Below, piece by piece: positions 46,389-58,439 of a DNA stretch of 64,000 nt. The notes below the pieces were generated by a model. The model was not told where the DNA came from. It was given only the letters and a program-made list of their open reading frames with translations, and did no database searches. The position numbers and the translations under genes were made by a program. This stretch comes from Combretum micranthum. Taxonomy: Eukaryota > Streptophyta > Magnoliopsida > Myrtales > Combretaceae. The stretch spans positions 248,001 to 312,000 of the forward strand of contig JAMXBD010000231.1 of the NCBI GenBank assembly GCA_024138025.1, written 5' to 3'. Position 1 is the stretch's first letter, and each line of letters begins with the position of its first letter.

Positions 46389-47714
46389 TTTGTTCAATTG
46401 TCTTTGATGTTACCCTAAAAATATATGATGTTTCCTTTTTTTATATATAATTTTGGACTTCTATTTAGCCAAAATATTGTTTCCACTAGTTATGTGTATT
46501 CTAAATAGAAAATCTTCATTACAATGTCATTTAGGACAAATGATAATTTATAATTGGTCTTAATAAGTAAATTGGGTAAAATATTATAGATGTATATAAC
46601 ACAATAGAATCACTGACATTGAAAATTCAATTTGATATTGAAATTAGTAATCTCAAAAATCAAGTAGTTAATTGAAAATCCAACAAAAGTTATGTTATCA
46701 AATACAGCTTTATCCCTATATCCAAGACCCTTCTTTTTTTTTTTTTTTCCATAGGAGTTTAATGATGAAGTCAAATATAATAAATTACGCCTAGGTTAGA
46801 GGCTCGAACCACCCTAAGCCAAGATCCAACCTTGCAAGTTGTGTGTGCAAATATCAAAACCTGAGCCCGAATAGGTTTTGGTACAGCCCCAGGTCATGGA
46901 CCTCTGACTCACCAAACAAGCCTTATCTTTTTATTTTTTTTTTAATAACTTAAAGCTAAAAAATAAATCAAATTAAGTTAAAATAAAAATAGGCCTCAAC
47001 TGTCATCAAATCTTCAGTACATCTGCTAAACACTTATTAACAATGTGTATTTATTTATATATATATATAATATTTACGTCCAAATTTAATTGAAGTTTTA
47101 GTAATATAGAATTATAAAAATCTAAAAACTACGAAAAAGACTAATAGATAGAAATTAATCTCATATTATTAAGAAATGAGATTTTAATATTCGAAGAAGT
47201 TTATATTAATCAACTCAAATATATTTATATATTGTGTTTTAATAACTAAATGCTCCGAGTAAGAAATAAGGTATATTGCTTTGTTTTATTTAATTTATTT
47301 TTTTGAAAAATTGTTAGCAGTCTGCACAAACTTCTAGATGAGCTGTTAGACAGGTTAGCTATTCACTACGACCAGGACGGGTCAAGTCCTGATTGAGATC
47401 CAAACCTTATTTAACTCTAGCTCAATCATTTATATTAGCCGAGTAGAGCAACCACATTTTCTTATATTGAATCTTACATCTATAAGTAGCTTCATTAAAA
47501 TTAGTAGGCACGTACTTATGTTGCATATGCAATAATTAAATATAATGGTACTACAAATCCTGAGTTAAATTATATATACGACCGATTATTTAAGAAAAAC
47601 TTTATATCATCTGTTTAATACTTGCTATTTATAACTATATTCTCAATTATAATTTGTAGAAGATAATGATATTAATGACTAGGTAAATTACATCAATTAA
47701 TCTCACAAAATTTC
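46389..47714. other. Intergenic DNA with small repeat remnants
   Basis: No gene. A 'ggctcgaacc' (46801-46810), the inverse of a pol III B-box-like GGTTCGAGCC, lies in a GC-richer island (46790-46930), but a full SINE could not be delimited. The rest is AT-rich. Confidence 0.3.
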
Positions 47715-48829
47715 TAAAATAGATGAACACGTCATTTTTTTCAAAATACTAAATATTTCTCCCCGTTTTTCCATGCCCTCACACAACTTGGTTGCATGAC
47801 ATCGGACGTGGCATTTTTTTTCCTAGTGTGGCAATGTAGGCAACCCTCATTAATTTTCACATAATTTGGCAAAAATAAAACTAAAAAATGACAAACTAGA
47901 TGAGAAAAATTTTTAAATCATTTTTTTGAGGAAAGTAGACCACAAGAACCTAATTATGTTATATTTGGAATAACTAAACATAATTACATTTTGTGATATT
48001 AATAATTACCAAAAACTTATACATAGAAAATAATAAATATATAATCTGGTTATTCAATAGCAAGAAGAGAGAATTTTTCTAGGAATTTCACAGCCTAATC
48101 AATCATTTGACCATTAATATAAATATAATAAGTAATATATTAAGTATTTTAATATATTAAATATTTAAACCGTTAAATAAGTGATCTTCCATGAAGGCAT
48201 CCTCTTCATAATCACAACCAAAGTCACTCACATGGAGGACCCAAATCGAGCATCGCCAACAATTCTCTTACACAGACATAAATCTTTTCCTTAATATTTC
48301 ATTATAGTTTGTTTCATATATCAGGACACTTAATTATTAGTTCTACATAGCTTCTATATTTCAAATTCAGGATACTCAAAAGAATAAAATTTTACCCATA
48401 GGAAACACTATATAATTCTCTTTCCGGTCTTCATCCATCAATTATGCAACGTGGAGGCAGGATTCGTGTTGGTATTATTGGTATGAAAAGAATGGAGATT
48501 TGAAATCTGATTGCAAAAAATCCTCTTCGTTAAGTTTGGCGTTGATGTAATGGCCTAATTGTAGCTTGGATTCTGTTGTCAATCTCTTGGACGGACCATT
48601 GCGAGAACGACTCTTTTCTTTGATAAAATGCTGGTATGATTTAGGAAAAACTTAGATTGAGTTTTGGAATCTTTAAACGAATCCAGAATTCGTTTGATTC
48701 ATCACTATTTGTGTTTCATTGATTGGTTTAGATATGAAGATGGATTACATAGGTTCCATTGGAGAAAAATTGAGAAATACCAAACCTGTTTCCAACTTTG
48801 GATGTGGAGCTTACGATGAAAACCAATGG

Positions 48830-49010
48830 ATGAAATTTTATAGTTTTGTTATTAATTTTGACGGAACCAATCCCATCACTATCTAATGGCTCACACCATA
48901 CTCAATGGTCATTGAATCACTAAAATAATTATTATTTTAATTACTATATTTATTTTAACAGTTATTTTATTAATTGGATAGGATCATAAAAGCTCCCAAA
49001 CTTATATTAG
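48830..49010 (+). repeat. Dispersed ~190-bp repeat, copy 2
   Basis: Same ordered blocks as 40780-40975: attaattttgacgga, aatggctcacaccatac, cactaaaataattattattt, aattactatatttattttaac and aaaagctccc. It lies between the arms of the inverted pair. Confidence 0.6.
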
Positions 49011-49044
49011 GTGATTTTTGGAAACGGGAAAAGAGGAAAAAAAA

Positions 49045-49235
49045 AAGACATTAAAAGTATTTCTGCTTTACAATTTGAGTAAATTAGTGTCTAAACTTTC
49101 AAACTTTGTATTTTTTGTGTCTCTAGACATTAATATAAGTAAAAGGTAAAATTAAAGACACAAAAAATACAAAATTTGAAAGCTCCAATACTAATTTACC
49201 TCAATTGCAAAGTAGGGACTTTCAATGCCATTTTT
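49045..49235. repeat. Foldback (hairpin) element
   Basis: Two arms of about 75-80 bases are near reverse complements. The left arm contains gtaaattagtgtctaaactt and tttgtattttttgtgtct. The right arm contains the inverse of gtaaattagtattggagctt and of tttgtattttttgtgtct. The loop is about 35 bases (49125-49160). A transcript through it would form a long stem with a few mismatches. It is either a small MITE or a precursor-like hairpin. Confidence 0.8.
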
Positions 49236-49644
49236 CTGAGAAAAGAAGTCGTGGGATCTAGTTTGTCTTTTATTTATTTTAATTTTTTACCAAATAAATT
49301 TTAAATGATGTGGAAATTAATAAATGTTACTCTGATTGTCATGTGAGATGTAAAATGTCATATTAGATGCTATGCAACCAAGTTGTACAGCGCACACGCA
49401 AAAATAGGAGGGAATATCTAGCATTTGAAAAAAAAAAAAAAGGATCTCGGTATTGATGATTAGTAAATATAAAACATGTAATCTAAATTTTATAACAACA
49501 ATAAAAAAAAAAAATGAACAACTACTGTGGACTCCATTTTTCAGTATATTTAAAAATAGAGAAATTTTAGGTCGTTAATGCCAATCTGGGGTTGATTTTA
49601 CAATAAAAGATAGAGATAGTGGGCATGTGACTATTAATAAAGGG

Positions 49645-49830
49645 GAAATTTTATGTCTCGTCATCAATATTGATAGAATTAGTTTCATTACTATCAAACG
49701 GTTCACATCATATCCAATCGTAATCTAATCACTAAAATAGTTTATATTTCAATTATTATATTTATTTTAATGGTTAGATGATTGACTAGAAGGTTTCATT
49801 GATGGAACTGTAGAAGCTCTCAAAATAAAA
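49645..49830 (+). repeat. Dispersed ~190-bp repeat, copy 3
   Basis: Same block order as the copies at 40780 and 48830: aaattttatgtctcgtcatc, ggttcacatcatatcc, cactaaaatagtttatattt, attattatatttattttaat, actgtagaagctctc. Confidence 0.6.
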
Positions 49831-50563
49831 AGTTGAGAAATAATTTTATATTAATATTTTTATATATACATATATATGAGTTAATTTGCAATACTATGTA
49901 GAAAATTATTGTCAACATATCTGGCACACCAAAAATGAATCTTTCATCTAATTCAGTATTGGAGGTTCAAATGTTTATTCATCGGTGCGTATTGCATTCT
50001 TTCTTTAAAAATGCACGTACTACGTATGCATTTCTCAACTTCTAAAAGTCATGTTATGCATCATTGATTTTCCATTAAGCAAGAAGATAATGCATCTTTG
50101 CATATCGTCCCTTGTTACATTGTCCCCCATTTTTAGAAAGTGTGCAATTCATTTGACAAAGGATAAATTATCTTCATGAGGAAAGGTGCTGAACAAGTGA
50201 ACATACAGTTTTTCCCCCCCTTTTTTTTAAATAAAAAAAGAAACAAATGCATGGCTAATTAACCTAAAAATTAAGTGCAAGATATGTATTTTTAATGTCA
50301 TAGAAAAATTAAGAAAAAAAAATAAAATAACTATTACCCTTATAACCAAGTGACATAAATACCGATATTTTAATAAGGTTGATTTTGGTTTGATTCTTCC
50401 TCCATCAAATTTGATGTCGGTAATAATTTATAAAAAAAAAATGAAAAATCAAAAAGAAAAGCATAGCATGTAACAGCATAGGTAGGGAAAGCACAATCAA
50501 ACTTGTTCCTTCTCTTCACAGATTTCAATACAATTTTTCATTTACTGGTCGCTACCCAAAATA
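49831..50563. other. Region 3' of the B-box gene
   Basis: AT-rich with homopolymer runs. It was examined on the minus strand for the CCT domain that would be expected downstream of the B-box exons; no such coding sequence was recognised. Confidence 0.35.
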
Positions 50564-53500
50564 TCAGTGTTTACTATTTTCTGATTTATCTGAAGACATA
50601 TCTTTATCATCAACTAGCTCCCTTGGTATGTCTTGTTCTCCACCACCAAAGAGTTCTTCATAGTTTTGGAATGTTACATCAACATCAGGAATATTGAAAC
50701 AATCTTCACCGTCAACAATCTCTTCACAAACCCCAAGATCTTGCATGAAGTGAGGCCATAGCTACAACCACCATTATCAACTTCCACAAATCAAAATTTG
50801 TAGGAGATTGACACTACATGAGATAAGCATTTACCGAAGATGAAGAATTTAGTATTATCTCGTTGGTTGTTGTAAGGTGGTGCTCAGAACGGCATTTAAA
50901 TTTGACAAACTAACATTAATATTGCTGATCATAAATCATTATCATTCGTACCATATATATCAAGCTCCAAATATGCGCAGATATAAAAGGACTGCTTATG
51001 CTGAAGAAATAAAAAAGACAATAATATTAAGATTCCCACTAAGTTCCAAAGAAGTGTTGTTGTTAATCTTTTCCTCTCACTGAGCAAGTCCTAAACAACA
51101 ATTAATATTTCTTATATGCTTATTGTTTAATTGTATTTAAGAGATAGCATTTTAGGAAATCAGTTAAATACGGAAATTTTAAAACAGTTAAATATCAATT
51201 TCAAATGGATCAAGTCCAAATCCAATTTAGTTAAATAAAACTTTCGTTCATTTCTCTCAACTTATATTAACAAGAAATTTTTCCTTTTACACTTCCAATT
51301 ACAACTACTTAAATTTTCAGGTCAGAAATCGAGAGAAGTGTTTCAAACTCATTCTAATATTTTCAGGTCAGAAATATTTCCTTTTACAATTCCAATTACA
51401 ACCACTTAAATTTAATAATATTATAATCATTATCTAAATCAAGCCACATTTACAAATTAACATAGAAAATCAAATACACTGAACCTTAAATGTAACTTGT
51501 GCAATTTTGAGAAAAGCATAAAAGCTATTAATTTAAACTCTAAGAATGAGCCCTAGACACTTCTTTTGATTAAGTTGGACTTAAAATAAATATAAAAGAA
51601 GAAGAAGAAGAAGAAGAAGAAGAAGAAATAAAATATAAAAAAGATACTTCGTAAAATTCTAATTAATTAAGATCTTAGATATGGAAAAAAAAAAAAAAAA
51701 AGATTTAATGGGTTGTGGATTTAGATTTAGGTTAACTATAGCCGAAAAAAGGGATGAACAATACAATACCAGATCTAACCATGACTAACCATGTAATGAA
51801 CATTTATGTTCAGCCAATCAAATGACCACCCTAGCTTGTTTGGTCCCCTTTTTTTAATCAAATTGGTTAATACTTCTTTAATTTAATTTCTAAAACTTTC
51901 TCCTGATTATAAACTTGACTTAACTAAGACTAAAAAAATAACCCAAGATATAGTTAAAAAATCAATTCAATTGTGTGTTCTCCTATCAATTAAAATATCT
52001 TCTTGTAAATTATGAATTTTTAGGAGTTTCATCTCAAGAGATTAGCTATTAGAAAAGTGAGTACAAGTATTGTTTGTGTTTTATTGGCTATACTTATAGG
52101 ATTAGATAACTAATCTAATTTATCATGTAATATCAAAATATCAGTGTTTTATGCTGGTTGTGGTTATTACCAAATCATTATATAACATTTAAATGTTATA
52201 ACTAAATGAACTTAGTAAGTCATGGATTCATGTACAATTTACCTTAGAGGGGGTTAGACATTCGGGATGAAGTAATTGTTAGTTAAGCACTAAGTATTTA
52301 ACATAGATAAGGGGATCATCATATATGGTGATCCTATAATTTATATGAGTTGGAACGTCAAAAGAGAATTTGCCAAGGGAATATAGCTATGGCATGGGGC
52401 ACATCTACATATGGAGATAGTAACTAGGATATTGATGATTGATACATGCAGTAAACCGATATGGGATGATTAGTATGTCTTAGATATAGCTATTCCTAAC
52501 AATTTGTTTATGCAGATGCCCACTTTAATCAACCGAAATAAGCATGACCAAACAAGAGGTAGGTGATTGCTACCTTATAGATGGCTGCATGCATGTAGCC
52601 ATTGTGCGACTTATTTTAAAATGTTGAGTAAAGGAGTTTGGAGATATCTATCTACCTATATATATATATATATATATATATGTCAAAGTATAGTTTCCAT
52701 TTCCAAAAGCTTGCATGTACTGACCAGACAATAAATACACAACAAATAGTTGTACCCTTCAAGCTGTGGGTGTTGTGGTCTCAGTTTTTAAGAGATTGTG
52801 TCATTGTGCTAATCAATGGCTATTTTTCAGTAAATGAGTGATTGATAACGATGGATCAAGAAAATGGATACAACTATTTACGTCACATAATGAAAATTTA
52901 TTTTTTTTCTCAACATTTTCCGTCCTAATTTTCCACCCCCATCATCCGAGGGACAACTACTGCTATCTTTATCTTATCTAGTTTAATTGCCATGTTCCAA
53001 TATCTACAATTAATGTTATATATGCCAGATCATATAAAGTACTTCTTTTTAAAAAATAAGGAAGAAGAAGATAAGATGCTCAGCAACTATTTATTTTTGT
53101 CAGCACTCTTTACTTACTAAGGTTACACTGAATAAGATTATGATATTGCAGCGGTTGCACATGTACGATGTTAAATGCGATTCCACTTTTTTTTTCTGGC
53201 GCTTCTTAATGAGTACTAACCTTTGACTTTATCATTGTAGTCTCACATTAAAACTAAGCAAATAGCTTTTAGCCAAGAATTGTAAACTTTGTTTGTTTTT
53301 TTGGCATTCTAGCTCGGAAACGTTAAGCATAATAATTCATAAACTAATTATTTGTATCAAACGAAGAATTTAATTAAGGCTTTCTCACGCAATGCTAAAA
53401 AGTTTGTGGTGTTGAGAATAGCCAAACCTGATTATTGTAAATAGGACTCCTGCATTGCCAGAAAGATTCTCCAGTAAGAGGGACGCCCACAATTTGCGAA

Positions 53501-54827
53501 GATGGTGGGTGCTCGAGCCGAGAAAATGGAGAGGACAGATGTACTTTCATCTCATGAAGCTGGTTCGTTGTCTGCTCAAAATCATCATTAGCACCCTGAA
53601 AATGGCCACGCAAGTTTTTTAAAATGGTAAGCTTTATTAATTTGCAATAAAGGAAGAACACCTGTTGCTGGAAAATGGTCATGTCATAACTATGTTGTAA
53701 GACATAGGAAGAATCAAGCTAATTTCAACAATTGATTTATAAACTGAGAGAAAGTAAATGGAGAGGATCAATATAAGATATTGCAAATTTTATTACAGAA
53801 GCCAATATTCGATTAGCGGTTTTTTCTCTCTAAATTTCTGAAATTTTATCTTGTTTATAATATCTTCGTCACATCTAATCGAAGGTTAAGATTGTAAGTG
53901 AAAAAGGATAATGCCATAATCATAGTTGTCAAAATCATCAATCAAATATATGATTTTATGAGTTTATGATTTTATATGTTATTTCTTAATTAAAATGGAT
54001 GCAAGATTGTTTAGGTGCAAACTTAGATGGAATTACTAATTTAGGTGTACAATTCAATACATTTACAATTTTATGAGTTTTGTACGATTTTGTATTATTC
54101 CTTTAAATCCATACATTCCAGCGAATAGCAAAATTGCGATTTTCACAACAATGCATAATAATGATTTCAAATATCTAGATAACCTTAACCATTAATAAGT
54201 AAACTAATAAGAAAATTTAAGAGAAGGAATTCAAAAGATCTGAATCCGCAATGTATATGCTTGGCAAGCTAACTTATGAAATTTAAGACATCAAACGGCA
54301 TGTGATCTAACCATGGTGCTACACTGATCGCGTGAATCCAATAGGGAATCCATTTGATGAGCCAAATTTTCAGAGCATGTCTTGAATTCCACCAAAGAGG
54401 CATCCTTGGGTGGGCAAAACTTTTTCGAATCGTCAAATAACATCGTACTATGAGATGAAGAGGAGACGGTCTGTCCACGGCACTTATCGTCGGACAATTT
54501 ATGGGTGACTGAATCCCATGGTGCTGCAGAACCCCCTGCCGAATTAGGGCACCCTGTGTAACTGCCAATAGCCTGCTTTTGATGCCGGGAATGCTCATTG
54601 TGAAGGCTTCGGTCACAGCCACGGCACAGATACATATTATGGTCGAAACAGTGAATGTAAGCTAGATGGCATCGGCAAGAATCGCATAGCAGATTCCGGA
54701 TATGGCGGTTGGAAAGGGCGTTTGCTGAATGAACTTTCGCATCACAAGAGAGGCACAGATGTGCTGCATCGGCATTACAATAAACAACCGGCCTCAATGC
54801 CATGCAAAACTCGCAAACCTTCTCCAT
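50564..54827 (-). CDS. B-box zinc-finger protein, CONSTANS-like (COL9-12 type), three exons seen
   Basis: Probable nuclear regulator of the plant BBX family, whose members act in light and flowering control. Exon 1 (54827-54312, 172 codons) starts at an ATG placed just before the first B-box. Box 1 uses C5, C8, C17, D20, C25, C28, H33 and H42. Box 2 starts C48-x2-C51 and continues C60, C68, C71, H76 and H82. Exon 2 (53595-53428, 56 codons) has [20 protein letters not shown] and [15 protein letters not shown]. Exon 3 (50761-50564) has [14 protein letters not shown] and [18 protein letters not shown], both familiar in COL9-12-type proteins. All joins are phase 0 with GT/AG borders, giving 293 residues. 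Family members usually end in a CCT domain; none was found. Exon 3 runs to a stop, but a donor-like GTAAAC just before it (near 50570) could lead to further exons. Expression cannot be judged from sequence. Confidence 0.82.
50762..53427 (-). other. Intron 2 of the B-box gene (long)
   Basis: Donor CAG|GTTTGG and acceptor TTGTAG|CTATGG, about 2.67 kb. Inside are a (GAA)n tract (51598-51627), a (TA)n tract (52657-52681) and a local duplication near 51280-51410, where 'ccttttacacttccaattacaa' and 'attttcaggtcagaaat' both occur twice. No coding signal was seen inside. Confidence 0.65.
53596..54311 (-). other. Intron 1 of the B-box gene
   Basis: Donor ATG|GTTAGA and acceptor TTTTCAG|GGTGC, 716 bases. 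Reading through the donor would add seven codons to a stop, so splicing is needed. AT-rich, no repeats recognised. The donor choice is the best phase-0 fit, not proven. Confidence 0.65.
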
Positions 54828-55890
54828 ATTTCCCCTTTCTTTATCATAATCAGCGGCCCACACAGATTCCGTATATTATCTAATATACACTCGCTGTGTC
54901 TATTATTATCGACATAGAATCGTTTCACTTGGACACGTTTATGGCTTAACTACATGTTGAACAGCTTCAAATTAATATCTGCAGAAAGCAATCTTCGAAT
55001 TATTCCCAATTGGTATTCTATAACCGGGATGCATGTTACATAAAAGCACTCAATCGGTACTAAAAACTGAGGATGAGCTTGTTATTATGATCTCTTTGAC
55101 GATCTCTGCCGTTGTTAAAGACTAAAACATATATATGTAATTTTTTTTCTTAAAAGATCCATTTAGTAACTCAACTTAGCTTCATATGCGACACTAACAT
55201 GAAACAAATTTCACATAATAGTAATTAAGATGGATCCGGATATTGATATAGACAAACAAAGTAGAAACTTCAAATTAAGAACTCGTTTTTTGATTGATAA
55301 TAACAATTGACATGTTAGCTAACAATTTAGCTAGATTGGTAGACAGAATGATACCTGTGTTGTGAATTTGATTATTGCATTGCAGCTTTTCTGGAGGGTG
55401 GGGAAATCAGGTGTTAGTTATGAAGGAAGGTTTTCTTTTCTTTCTTTTTTTTTTTAAGGAAAGTGTCCTGTGACTCTCCTCGTCTGTCTTCTCATCCCAG
55501 TTTTGATTGCCCTTTGGTATGAGGAGTCAACAGTGGACGTGTAACTTTCTGACATGGAGACCCAACTACGTGGATCCTAAGGTCCCACATATCCAGCACA
55601 CATGCGAAACACATCTCGTTATCCTGCATTTCGGAAGATTTGTGCAATAGTTGCTTGCCGCGTAAGGGAATGTACGACAAATCAATAAACATGGACCATC
55701 TTACCCTAAATGCTTTCCTCAGCATCTACCATCTTTACAACTGCTCATTTACAGCAGCAGTATACCACATCACGCAAAATGAAATTAAACAAATACTCTT
55801 AAGAGGATCTACATCCCGTAGCACCAGTAAAAGGTCCTTAAAATTTTAAGACACGTTTTTTTTTTTTTTAAGGAATCCCATTACTTTATT
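54828..55890 (-). promoter_or_regulatory. Upstream region and probable 5' leader of the B-box gene
   Basis: A good donor site on the minus strand (CACAG|GTATCA, exon end at 55355) about 530 bases upstream of the ATG suggests a 5' untranslated exon and leader intron. The GC-richer block 55490-55840 would then be the leader exon or proximal promoter. It holds an ACGT core in ctacgtgg (55568-55575), a site type bound by bZIP factors. An open frame (55492-55725, minus) in it has no recognised motif. This is inference from composition and one splice signal. Confidence 0.4.
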
Positions 55891-56683
55891 TCAATAATTC
55901 TTTACATAAGCTTTTTTATTAATTTTTGTAGATCTCATATAACTTTATATGATGTATTTGATAAAATAAAAAAATTATAAAATAATATAAAATACCTTAT
56001 TTTTAACCTTTTCGATCCCATTTCGTAAGCTATTAGAAAGTAAGATTATTCATATAGTGTCACATGTTAAAGACTCTAGGATACGGATGCTTTTATCTAC
56101 GGACTTCTTAATGATATTGAAGTATACCATCCAAGTAGGATTATTTGTAATCATAATGAATATAACCTCCTGGACCAATGGGGGGATTGGTCCATAGATG
56201 ACTAAATTAGATGGATTGATGAAGAAAAGGAAGGGGTGAAATTTCGATTTTATACTTAGGTAAAATTTTTTCCCGTCTTTAATCTTTTCCTCCCACTTTT
56301 CTTTCCCTTTAATTTTCTCATTAAAGAAAATGTGTAAATACTAAATGTGTACTTATTTGTTGTCCAGATAAGATAAACAATAAAAACATGCGGGTATTTT
56401 TCCATATCCTAGAACTAACTTTCAAAAGTGCTTGTCAGGTACAACTATTGTTCAAAAAAGTTATTATTCTTATTTAATTTGATGATAGCTGTTGGTTATT
56501 TGTCTCTGTTCCAAATTCTCCCTCAGTCTCTGTTGGCACAGTGTGCTTTCCACCCCATAGTCTATAACGGTCACACTTTATTGTTACGAGAATAAAAAAT
56601 GACAGTTACAAAAAAAAAAAAAAAAGAGAAAAGAAAAACAAAAAGGAAAGAAAAGAAGAAATTGTGAATATGACTAGTAAAAT
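55891..56683. other. Intergenic DNA
   Basis: AT-rich with an A-rich run near 56610-56660. No gene recognised. Confidence 0.3.
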
Positions 56684-56754
56684 CACTAATACACATACAG
56701 CTAAAAGTGGCGAAATTATTCATCTTAATAGGAAAACTTTCACTTTCACTAGGC

Positions 56755-57543
56755 CTAATGAGGCGAAAACTTCACCTCAATTTTTTTGCCTACAAATGTT
56801 AGAAAACTTAGATCATTAGAGGTGAAAATTGCTACTTATAAATGGAAAGAGGCGATTTTCGCCTCTATGGATATATGAGGCAAATTTTAACTTTATAACT
56901 CAGTCAGAGGCAAAACTCGCCTTACTGCTTAACATGGTATGTTAAATAGTGATATGAGATAAGTTTCGTCTTTGACTAGGCTATAGATGTGAAATTTACC
57001 TCATATGTTTGTATTTTTTTTCTTTTCAAATATAAATCCAATGGAGATTTTATTTTTTTAAAACAAAAATTCCTTTTTAAAATAAAAATAATTGATTTTA
57101 ATTAAATAAAAGTTTTTTCAATATGTTATTTCTTCTTATTTTGAGTTACATTAAATGGACATGTTATATTTTTAATTATAGCCAATAATTTTTTTATTTT
57201 ATTTTAATGCATAAATTATATGAAAAAACTATTATGTTGCCATCAAATTATTCTTGTATGTGTAAATATTACAAGTTTAAAGTCATCAAACACTAGAAAA
57301 ATTAATTAAAATTCCATTGACTAGTTAATAAATCAACGAAAAAGTATAAATGAAAAAACAAAGACACTCCAATGAAAACAAAAAGATATTACCTTAAATT
57401 GTCTTTGTTAAATCAATATTAACACAATCATAAAATGTCAACACTTGAAAAATTCACATAAAAACATTACCATCAAATCAACACATAACAAACGAATGAA
57501 ATGAACAAAAAAAATTACAATATCTCAGACGAATCAAGGAAGA

Positions 57544-57585
<42 letters not shown>

Positions 57586-57770
57586 ACGTGTTTGTACAAA
57601 TCAGAAAATAGAATGAAGAAAGCACGAGCTAGCTAGGGTATATCCTAATAGTGGAATTATTAGGTGAAAGTCACCTCATAGTAGATCGAGATGAGTTTCG
57701 CTTTACAGTCTTAGTCAAGAGGTGAAATTCGCATTAATATCCTAATCATGAGGCGAATTTTGCCTCATAT
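56755..57770. repeat. Subterminal repeats of CACTA element 2
   Basis: Palindromes and half-sites of the gaggcgaaattcgcctc family: gaggcgaaaacttcacctca near 56760, gaggcgattttcgcctc near 56860, gaggcaaaactcgcctta near 56906, gatgtgaaatttacctca near 56986, aggtgaaagtcacctca near 57663, gaggtgaaattcgcat near 57720, gaggcgaattttgcctca near 57749. A (GA)n microsatellite occupies 57547-57582. The stretch 57010-57540 between clusters is AT-rich and non-coding. Confidence 0.75.
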
Positions 57771-58439
57771 TAGCATATTCTTCTAATAGGTAAATTCAAA
57801 TTTCCCACATCGGTCAATATTTTGGTGAAAATTTTGAAACTGCTCCACCACCTTCATTTACTTAATTTATATAATATTAAAATTTTACTTTGTTTAAAAT
57901 TGTTAATGATATAAATAAATTATATACAGTTGTAAATAATATTAATATAAATTGATTATCATCATATAAATTGTATAGGTGCAGATACTTTTAATATAAA
58001 TTGATTAACATATGCGATGTTAATTATATATTAATAATAATACTTTATAAAAGTTAACACGTACTCATAAATATCATATTTATATATTTATATTTTTTTT
58101 TTATATTAAAATTCAAAAAGTTATAATTTTCGAAAATAATCACTAATAATATACGCAATCTTACTTTCGATACATATAATGAAATTTTAATTTTGATTTT
58201 AAGTCTTCAGTGTTGCACGTTTTGGCATTTAATATATAGTTCATTTGTGAAATATAAAAAATTTAACTATAATAACATGGAAATTATAAAACAATCCACT
58301 TGTACGAACCAAAAACATAAACAAGTCCTCACAATCTATGCGACCTACAACGAAAGATTGAAGTCTACAGAAAATAGAAATGAAAAATTTGAATATTAGA
58401 AACATAGAAAACAAATTTGTAGCATGACTAGCATCGAAA
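57771..58439. other. 3' untranslated region of CACTA element 2
   Basis: AT-rich, no protein-like frame consistent with the element's genes. A plus-strand open frame at 58193-58399 has no motif and is taken as chance. Confidence 0.4.

Larger units (their letters stand above)
47715..49440. repeat. Inverted pair of ~190-bp homologous repeats
   Basis: 47715-47925 and the reverse complement of 49250-49440 share long blocks: cacaacttggttgcatgacatc / tacaacttggttgcatagcatc, attaattt-cacat-attt, and gacaaactagat. They may be the long inverted ends of a 1.7-kb element or two independent MITE copies. The interval between them contains one copy of the dispersed ~190-bp repeat and a foldback. A possible short frame at 48444-48512 starts with ATG but has no known motif. 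Confidence 0.6.

Noticed and set aside
46790..46930. Possible SINE or tRNA-like sequence with a GGTTCGAGCC box
   Set aside because: The A-box would overlap the B-box, no cloverleaf can be folded by eye, and no poly-A tail or target duplication was found.
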